Part shown: positions 56,836 through 64,000 of the stretch, one piece after another
How positions within the stretch are numbered: the first letter of the stretch is position 1
Layout of the letters: each line of letters starts with the position of its first letter
NCBI RefSeq assembly: GCF_004210375.1
Contig: NC_134834.1
Span: 159,483,290 to 159,547,289, forward strand
Direction of reading: 5' to 3'
Source of the DNA: Tachypleus tridentatus
Taxonomy: Eukaryota; Arthropoda; Merostomata; Xiphosura; Limulidae
DNA: 64,000 nucleotides
The notes under the pieces: model-generated
What the model was told of the DNA's origin: nothing
The model's database searches: none
Seen by the model: the letters and a program-made list of their open reading frames with translations, nothing else
Translations under genes and position numbers: made by a program

Positions 56836-58072
56836 AATTTTGCAGCTATATATTTTATTTAGAATATGTTTAGTTTCAGATATAGCATGCAGAAACGACA
56901 GCTCACAAGAGTGTAAAGTCGTCGCAGTGTAAATTGGTCGTAGCTATGTCACGACCCGAATTCCATCAGAAATTGAGGGGGAGTATAGTAATTTAATCAA
57001 GTCATAATTGTTAATTAACACATTTTTGACCTTGCAGAGTGTGTAGAATGTCATTCTAAAAGGAAATCTAGTCAGCTGCAATAAAAGTATGACTACGAGC
57101 AATGGAGAAGCTGAAAAAGAGGGAAATATAGCAATTATAAGAAATATTAAAAATGCTTATTTGTATATATGTGCTATTATATTATGACACATTGTTTTAT
57201 ATTGGCATTGAATTTATATGCATGCATGTACACAACTTGAAAAATCCGTATGATTATCTGTATATACAGCTTTACCATTAAAAACCTGTAAAGCCTGCAT
57301 ATTTATATAGATATAAATTATATCCAACAAACATTGCACGTGCACGCACATATGAAATACATGCGGTAACAGAATCCATGTACCATTCCAGTATAGCTCA
57401 GTTATCACTCCAATCCAGTGTTTATAGACTTTCCATATAGCTATATATATTTTACAAATATATACATAACTTGGTATGTTAATAACCTTGCATCAAAGTG
57501 ACTGTAAATGCAGTACCATTACAAATGATAACATTGTGGTACTGATACCTGAAGCAATAGCTATCCCATTTACATGTAGCCAATCTACAGGTTACCATTG
57601 TTTCTACGAGTTAGCCAACGACAAGACAGCATATAAATTGGAATGTAATTCTCTGGATAATTATTTAATAAAACAGTAACCACTTCTTGACCACATTTCC
57701 TCCATATTTAATCCATATGTAAAGATAGCAACTTAGAATTAGAAATTAGAAAACCCCCTTTCAAATTTTCTGCATTCGAACCTGAATACCGCACTGTTGC
57801 ATGTCTTATATTTCACAACTAATGTTTTCAACACATTTTAAAACTCATGTTCCCCGTAACTGTTAAATTCTTACAAAAATCTGTTACCAAAGTCCATACT
57901 AAATACTCATACAAACAATACTCATTTAACAAATAGTATTACAGATGTTGTTCTAATGAAAAAAACAAAACAAAATTTATATATTTAAAGAATTCAGCAC
58001 AAAAATAGAACATATCTACTTTCATGTTAGAGATAGAACTTAATAAACCAATTTTGGAGGAGAATATTTAAG
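56836..58072. other. Intergenic, nothing recognised
   Basis: A purine-rich TTGAGGGGGAG at about 56974 is reminiscent of a polypurine tract, but no LTR is evident. Confidence 0.35.
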
Positions 58073-58147
58073 ATGATAGAAACCGGATTTCGATACCTGT
58101 GGTGGGCAAAGCACTGATATCCCATTGTGTAGCTTTGCGCTTAAACC
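58073..58147 (+). repeat. SINE family 2, 5'-truncated
   Basis: Starts at the B-box region (GAAACCGGATTTCGATACCT) and keeps the tail GTAGCTTTGCGCTTAAAC. Confidence 0.65.
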
Positions 58148-58321
58148 TTTCCATAAAAACTACATTACCTATAAATATTATAATGAAGGAACACTTTTCG
58201 TTCTGTAATGACAAATTTGTTTTTATAATTTTGTATAAAATATCAGCTGGTGTCACAAAGTTTTAACATAAAAAGAACTATATTTTGTACTTCTTATTAC
58301 TTCCAAAGGTAAATTAGTTTT

Positions 58322-58395
58322 GCTATGTCTGTTGTGGGGAATCGAACCCCGAATTTTAGTGTTGGAAGTCCATAAAATTACTGTTGTCCCACAAA
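58322..58395 (-). repeat. SINE family 3, fragment
   Basis: GGGGAATCGAACCCCGAATT (B box on the minus strand) with a decayed head. Confidence 0.55.
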
Positions 58396-58743
58396 AGGAT
58401 TCTATCACATGGAATGAATTCCTTTTAAATAGTAGTTGGAGTAAAATGTATTACTCCAATAGTTAATTCCCTGTAGCACTTGTAACAACCGCCTAAAAAA
58501 TGAGAAGAAATTAATGGACCAGATTTTTTTATTGTTGCGTTATTGTTTACTTTATTTTTTTTGTATATTTTTGGGTTGTCTTTGCTGAGGCTTATTTCGA
58601 TTTGTCGTATTAACTGTATTTGATCCTGATGAACAACATTAAACAAAGTATTCTTTCTCAGTGATGTCGAGAAAACCCACTAGTAGAGAAATATATATGC
58701 AAAAACGGTTCGTTTGGGTTGAGAAAATATTTTACGTGGAAGA

Positions 58744-58785
58744 GCGAACAACGTTTCGACCTTCTTCGGTCATCGTCAGGTTCAC
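58744..58785 (-). ncRNA. Hammerhead ribozyme, minimal stem III (dimer type), intact core
   Basis: On the minus strand: GTGAAC, CTGACGA, TGACC-GAAGAA-GGTC hairpin, GAAAC, GTT, GTTCGC. GTGAAC pairs with GTTCGC over 6 bp (one G-U) as stem I, GACC/GGTC forms stem II, and CUGANGA plus GAAA are both exact. Cleavage would follow GTT. Stem III is only the self-complementary ACGT, as in the Penelope-associated hammerheads reported to cleave as dimers. Confidence 0.75.
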
Positions 58786-58879
58786 AAAGAAAGAAAAAGG
58801 TAACTGACCGGAAGCTGACCACATGTTTGGAAAGGGTTGTGTAACTGAGTGTCGAAATGTAGAGGGCGGTGTTAGATGT

Positions 58880-59220
58880 TTGAATATATAATTTATATTA
58901 TTTATTTTATTATATTTAATATAGATATAAAGGCGTTCCTTTATATTGGTTTGTTTTGGGTTTAAGTTGTTGTATAAGTAAATCTTCTTTAATTTTGCGT
59001 TTGTTTATGTTTGTTTTTTATTTAGTATTTGAGTGTTTTCTATGGTTATGTTGTGTTAATTTGACTTGCAGTGTTCGAAAACGTGTGAAGGTGACTTTTA
59101 TGTTATTTGAATCTGGTTTCCATTTTTCTACTTCTATCTCGAATATAGAAGTCGTGGCAGTTATCACATTGTATTTTATAAATAATGTTGGTGTGTTGTT
59201 TGTCAGTGTTCTTTGTGAAT
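58880..59220 (-). pseudogene. GIY-YIG endonuclease C-terminal domain of a Penelope-like element
   Basis: Minus strand from 59220: TNIIYKIQCDNCHDFYIRD (the GIY...YIG block with its CxxC insert, last Gly changed to Arg), SRKMETRF (with the helix Arg), a stop where Glu-His is expected, HTFSNTASQIN, a frameshift near 59050, then NINKRKIKEDLLIQQLKPKT, NQYKGTPLYLY and the natural stop near 58920. Order and spacing fit the C-terminal EN of Penelope-like elements. It cuts target DNA in intact relatives. This copy is dead. Confidence 0.85.
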
Positions 59221-59256
59221 CTGACGATGACCGAAGAAGGTCGAAACGTTGTTCGC
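59215..59256 (+). ncRNA. Hammerhead ribozyme, second inverted copy
   Basis: Same layout on the + strand: GTGAAT, CTGACGA, GACC/GGTC hairpin, GAAACGTT, GTTCGC. The only difference in the core region is a U-G pair beside the core instead of C-G. Confidence 0.72.
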
Positions 59257-59425
59257 TCTTCTACGTAAAATATTTTCTCAACCCAAACGAGCCGTTTTTG
59301 CATAAATAAAGTATTCTTTCTGTAGTTTTAACAGGCTAAATCCTCCAGACTCGCTGAGACAGAACAATATTTCGACCTTGTCAATGGGGTCTTGCGGTAA
59401 TTCAATGTAAGTTTTAGGATTTGCA

Positions 59426-59612
59426 GTCACACCAAACATGCTTGCCCTTACAGTCGTGGAGCGTTATAACGTAACGGTCAATCCCACTTTTCGTTGGTAA
59501 AAGAAGTTGTCCAAGAGTTGGCGGTGGGTGGTGATGACTAGCTGCTTTCCTCAGCTAGCGCAGATATCCCTTCTGTTGCTTTGCGCGAAATTCATAAGAA
59601 ACAAACAAATAA
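59426..59612 (+). repeat. SINE family 1, 5'-truncated
   Basis: Starts at CACCAAACATGCTTGCCC; a 30-nt internal deletion removes the CTAGTCTTACACTGC part before CAGCTAGCGCAGATA. Confidence 0.8.
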
Positions 59613-59894
59613 ATATTCAGGACGATTTTTGTAACTTCAATTAGCAGCTTGTGTGGACCTCACTGCTTTCCTTGGATGTGGTTTCTAGATTAGGAAAGTT
59701 TAAAGATTATAAAATAGAAATCTTACAACCTCACAAACTCTGAACAATAAAAATATTACCTTCCATATGTGTGCTCTTCCTAATTACTAATATTGTCTTA
59801 AAAGTTAACGATGCTTACCACAGTAATTCCAGTGAATCTAATCGACATATTCTCTGTTGATGACATACCAAATCGTATAGATCTCTATATTATT

Positions 59895-60118
59895 AGGGCA
59901 CAGGTTGGCCCTGTGGTAGAGTGTTGAAGCTAGCAAGCTGGGTTTGAACCCATACAATGCCATAAAATAATTCCCCGCTATCAGTGAATCATAAGAGCGA
60001 CAGTTAATCTCTGTACGAGATTGGTAGAGTGCTACTGACTGACTGCCTTACCTCTGGCCATTAGTTAAATGTTAGGGACCGCAATAGATAGAGTTTGAAA
60101 CTTTGTCATAAATACAAA
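59895..60118 (+). repeat. SINE-like repeat with divergent head
   Basis: GGTTGGCCCTGTGGTAGAGT head, GGGTTTGAACCCA B box, central domain and ATAGATAGAGTTTGAAACTT tail show the family 1 plan, but with a different tRNA-like head. Confidence 0.55.
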
Positions 60119-60317
60119 ACACAGATGTTGTATTCTTATTTTTTTAAAGATGACTGAATATTCAAAGCCATGCTTAGTTAATGAAGTGCACCCTGCTTTG
60201 TTCAACTGACAGATCTAAACCACTTAAAAGAAACTGCAGCGAGTGTTAAACCACATTCTCGGAGCTCGTTTTTGAGTGTATACCCAGGTTCTATAAAAGT
60301 TATACAAATCAGATATC

Positions 60318-60524
60318 GACTCGCAATTTGAGGATCATGGTTTCAAGCCCCGTTACTAAATATGCTCGCCCTTTCATCCGTGGGGGCGTTATAATGCTGA
60401 GGTAGAATTCACTATTCGTTGCTAAAATAGTAGCCAAAAGTTGGCGGTGGATAGGGCTGACTAGCTAACTTCTCTCTAGTCTATCACGTTAAAATTGGGG
60501 ATGGCTCTGTGCATATTAAAAACA
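60318..60524 (+). repeat. SINE family 1, decayed
   Basis: Begins in the anticodon-like arm (CGACTCGCAATTTGAGGATC) and runs through the central domain to AAAAACAAAC. Confidence 0.72.
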
Positions 60525-60828
60525 AACATTTCGGTTAATCTTATACATAAAGAAGGTAAATAGATGTAAATCCGTTGAAAGCAACTTTTTTATTTTCCTG
60601 TATATTTTTATATGTTGCAACCATGACAACGTTTTATTGAGTGAAACGCACAAACGAATTTAATCCATGTTTATTGCGATTAATGTTTTGTTTTGAATGC
60701 GGTTAAAAATGTGCTTTTATAAGCGCTTGAAGTATTCTGCTTCAAGAAGAAAACGAAGCTTGCATGTTCTATCTTTATAGCTTTATTTTGGAAAACTGTT
60801 TTAATTCATTGAATGAAACTCTCTCTCT

Positions 60829-60829
60829 T

Positions 60830-60860
<31 letters not shown>

Positions 60861-60862
60861 TA
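60829..60862. repeat. TA/TATG microsatellite
   Basis: (TA)n followed by (TATG)n. Confidence 0.85.
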
Positions 60863-61290
60863 TGAACGGAAATGTTTTGAGACATGAGTCATCTTTATCA
60901 TTCGGTATTTTCACCCGATATACGCAATTTCCTGCTGTAACGTGTCTCGTACATATTCGTGAGCTTTACTATTTGTTTCTCGATTCAGGTAGCGTTCCAA
61001 GCAACAGTTGATGACAAGGAATGATAATAGTTAACGTCGTTCACCTGCAACAGTGCGCGCGCGCAGATGAATACAATGTTGAGTGAGTCATGAGTGGAAT
61101 CCTTTCCATATAAGGGCAAGAAAATGATCTTATAAAACGATGTGCTTTTCATGTGTCAAGTGTGAATTTCAAGTTACTCTCAAAGGAATTGTCAAAGTTC
61201 CTCTGAATAAAAATAACGAAAAAAAAATGTTAATTTTTGATTACCTTCACAACTGTTATAGCTAACTACAGAAGAAGGCATTTTAGAGTA
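60863..61290. other. Intergenic, nothing recognised
   Basis: A short CGCGCGCG run at about 61056 stands out in AT-rich DNA. Confidence 0.35.
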
Positions 61291-61485
61291 ATTTGTTTGT
61301 TTGTTTTTGAATTTCGCGCAAGGGTACTCGAGGGCTATCTGCGCTAGCCGTCCCTAATTTAGTCATCACCAACCACCGCCAACTCTTGGGCTAGTCCCTT
61401 ACCAACGAATAATGGGATTGATAGTCACATTATAACGCCCCCATGGCTGAAAGGACGAGCATGGTTGGGCGACGGAGATTCGAAA
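61291..61485 (-). repeat. SINE family 1 with internal deletion
   Basis: (TTTG)n tail then GAATTTCGCGCAAGGGTACT; about 33 nt are missing between CTAATTTAG and TCATCACC, and the head is lost. Confidence 0.78.
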
Positions 61486-62526
61486 CCCAGTCAGTCAGTA
61501 GACACTTAATTTACATGACACTTAACAGACGATTAACGTTGCAGTATGTGCCGTCAGTAGAACGTGCGTATGCTATGAAATTCAAAAGCAAAAAATAAAA
61601 AAAAAAATATTTGTTACTCTTAATTTTGGTTTTATCTACTTGTGACGGTGAATACTTTCTGGGACCGTCAGAAATGCATCTAGCAACGATAAACTATTTT
61701 GACCACCAGATGGCTTGCGAATATATGAATGAAAAAAACGTTCTAATACTAAGGTGTCTTATGATAATGATAATCAGTTTATTGTTGAAATATAATGAAT
61801 TAATAGACTTAACAGAAACGCTTCTTTTAGATAAAAATAAATATGAGAAATTTATATAAGAATCAGTTACACAAACGTGTTTATGCACATTGTGAAAGAA
61901 AACAAAGAAACTTGTTACAACGTCTTCTAACTGTCCTTGAATATAAACTTGAAATATTTTTATAGGTATATTACCTCAGGTAGATCAAGAAAGACGAAAA
62001 TATATATTCTCGAAAACCTTGACCAAAGAACCGGTCGGAATATGTTTATTATCAGTAAGTCTGTTTAACATCAGGACAAAATTTTGCACAGTGTTTACAA
62101 AGTCAGTTTTACAATGAAGGTTTCTGTAGCACAGATGTGAGAGTAATTAAAAGTGAAGAAGACGAGGCTTATTTGGCCAAGGGAAGTGAAGCAATATTGA
62201 GACCCGTTACGGCTGGGGTTCAGAGGTCAGTTTAGGGCTCTGAAGCTCTTGGCTTTTGGATTAAAGTCCACGCATTTTTCTTCTTTTAATGAGTAATTTT
62301 TCCTCATTTTGATGCATTATTGGTGGGAGAGATTGGAACGTGAGTGAGGCCTAGCCCATCCAATTTGCTCCGTACCTACAAATAGCAACATAATTTGTTT
62401 TCTAAATAATTTTGTTTTACTTCTATACTTTTACCAAATCATTTATCCTGAATAATATCGTTGTAATTACAACTTGGTTCCCACTTTTTGTTTCTAGCTT
62501 ATTTCATTGGACAGTGTGTTTATTTG
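61486..62526. other. Intergenic, nothing recognised
   Basis: No supported feature. Confidence 0.4.
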
Positions 62527-62632
62527 GTATTAGGCACAAAGCTACACAATGGGGTTATTTGCGCTCTGCAGGTATCGAAATCCTGTTCTTAGCGTTATGT
62601 CCTTAGATTTACCGCTGAACCACTTGAGAGCT
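62527..62632 (-). repeat. SINE family 2
   Basis: TTAGGCACAAAGCTACACAA tail, GGTATCGAAATCC B-box region, head ending TACCGCTGAACCACTTG. Confidence 0.7.
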
Positions 62633-63967
62633 AACTGGAGAGAGATAACGGTTGTATGTGTCACTAATGATGCTAAGGTCGGCGGCTGGCGTTTTTTCAT
62701 TCGTTTTCTGCGAAGAGAAATTTGAAAAGTAATAAGAGTAAATTATTTTCTGTTTTTGTGAAACGGTTAATATACACTACAAATTGTTCTAGATTTCATC
62801 AACAACAAGACGAAAAACAATAGAGACATTTCTTCAAATTCACTTATTGCGATATAAATTACTTGGTTATGACCAAAAGTAAAGTAATGCTTACAAATGT
62901 ATATTTTTGATAGTTTATTTTTATAACGGTACTCCACACAAATATCTGTATCAGAAATTTAATTTGTTTTGCCTGGAGGATATCTTAAAAATTAGTTCTT
63001 ATCTCTGGTTGCATGGCTTCAGTCTTATCCAATTGACGCTTTACTTTACAAGTTACCCAAGGCGCTTGGCACACCAGTCAAGTGATGCTGTTGGTTTTTC
63101 AAAAAAACAAAACAAAAAACTTCAAAATCAACACACAGTTTAAATTACTTGACGAAAAATGTATGTCATCTGGAAATAAAATAACATAAAATGGAACTAA
63201 CACATTAGAAATAAGGTGTTGAAATTTTTTTTTATTCGAAAAATGAATTTGGAAGCCGCAGGACCCAAAGTATAAGAATTACAATCCTAATGGTTCTGTA
63301 CAAGCTTCAACCACTGTGTTTCTGTAAACACTTTAAGGGGAGGTTAAAATCATGAACATTAATCAAGTCTTGAAACTTTAGTGAAGGTAAGAGCATTACT
63401 ATCACTGTTAAAACTAAATTATTAAGTTCCTTTCTAAATGCAAAGACACAAAGAAAAATATGATTTAAAGACAAACCTCTAGGTTTGTGTTTAAACATTT
63501 TAAAGTTCAAAGACAAAAAAGTGCAGGGTTTGTATTATAATTTGTATTGTAGTACGTCAAGTTTAGGAATCAAACCATCAATCAAAACCCACAGGAATCT
63601 GTGAAGATCAAATGAAATAATCGCAACTGTGAGACCTGTTTTGTAACTCTAGGAATCTGAGTAGATCAAGCGTAAGAGAAAAATAACACCAACTATCAAA
63701 CTCATGTTTAAATTATAAGAATCAAAACTTCTAGGCTCGACCTGAAACCCTAGGAAGCACAGCAGATCAAATACAAGTACCAAAACTACCAGACTCAAGC
63801 AACCAGAATATATCAAGTAAAAAATCAAAGGTACTAGATTTTTATCTATATTACGTTTCACCATCATTAAATTAAACTAAATATTCATTGTTAGTTAAAT
63901 GAAGAAGCGAAAACAGCTGTACAGTGTTGCTAGAAGTGTGATCGATCAACTAACGTTTCATGAGTAG
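62633..63967. other. Intergenic, nothing recognised
   Basis: Loose phrases such as AGGAATC...GATCAA recur near 63590-63800 but do not form a measurable repeat. Confidence 0.35.
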
Positions 63968-64000
63968 AGCCCCCAGTGGCTCAGCGGTATGTCTGCGGAC
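63968..64000 (+). repeat. SINE family 2, cut by the window end
   Basis: AGCCCCCAGTGGCTCAGCGG head, the start of a full copy. Confidence 0.7.

Larger units (their letters stand above)
58659..59307 (-). mobile_element. Penelope-like element, 5'-truncated, with inverted ribozyme arms
   Basis: 649 bp flanked by a perfect 14-bp duplication AAAGTATTCTTTCT (58645-58658 and 59308-59321). The minus strand holds the GIY-YIG ORF remnant followed by a 3' region ending GACATCACTG. At the other end is a partial copy of the 3' region in inverted orientation (about 93 nt: 59211-59303 versus 58697-58789). Such partial flanking copies are usual for Penelope elements, whose GIY-YIG endonuclease and reverse transcriptase make irregular insertions. 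No RT part remains. Confidence 0.88.

Noticed and set aside
56970-57000. Polypurine tract of an LTR retrotransposon
   Set aside because: No matching LTR or coding sequence nearby.
61611-61888. Overlapping open frames on both strands
   Set aside because: AT-rich chance frames without domain features.

Overview
The window is animal nuclear DNA: AT-rich, dominated by introns and interspersed repeats, with one spliced protein-coding gene. The dispersed tRNA-derived SINEs are of a type I associate with horseshoe crabs (Xiphosura, Chelicerata). That assignment rests on recall of SINE sequences, so treat the genus as unproven.

The one confident host gene is an orthologue of SUPT7L (STAF65-gamma), a histone-fold subunit of the SAGA coactivator. 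It lies on the + strand with nine coding exons from 12683 to 39061. All junctions are GT/AG, the phases are consistent, and the predicted protein has 401 residues. An in-frame stop 12 nt upstream fixes the start, and an AATAAA lies about 210 nt after the stop. Its eight introns hold most of the 26 kb and are littered with mobile elements: a Penelope-type fragment, a mariner-derived MITE, two Tc1 deletion derivatives, a decayed DIRS-like retroelement, SINEs and a 42-bp minisatellite.

Region 1-12.6 kb is intergenic: three SINE families, a decayed ORF with an SGNH-hydrolase-like domain at 3.4-4.4 kb, and a CTCF-like motif at 10.92 kb. Region 39.3-64 kb is a repeat graveyard. It holds a hAT fragment (39.6-41.0 kb), a Tigger/pogo element nested inside a TTAA-flanked MITE (42.2-43.5 kb), a Tc1 relic (44.6-45.6 kb), small hAT and mariner MITEs, an uncharacterised TE-type pseudogene (55.0-55.9 kb) flanked by two copies of a SINE-plus-280-bp unit, and a 5'-truncated Penelope-like element (58.66-59.31 kb).

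The most notable finding is the Penelope-like element. It carries a GIY-YIG endonuclease remnant, a perfect 14-bp target-site duplication, and two inverted arms that each contain a complete hammerhead-ribozyme core lacking a normal stem III, the form known to act as dimers. A related 163-bp insertion with a 13-bp duplication and a hammerhead-like core lies at 53.57-53.73 kb. A third copy, with a mutated core, lies in intron 1 of SUPT7L. No transposase or reverse transcriptase in the window appears intact.
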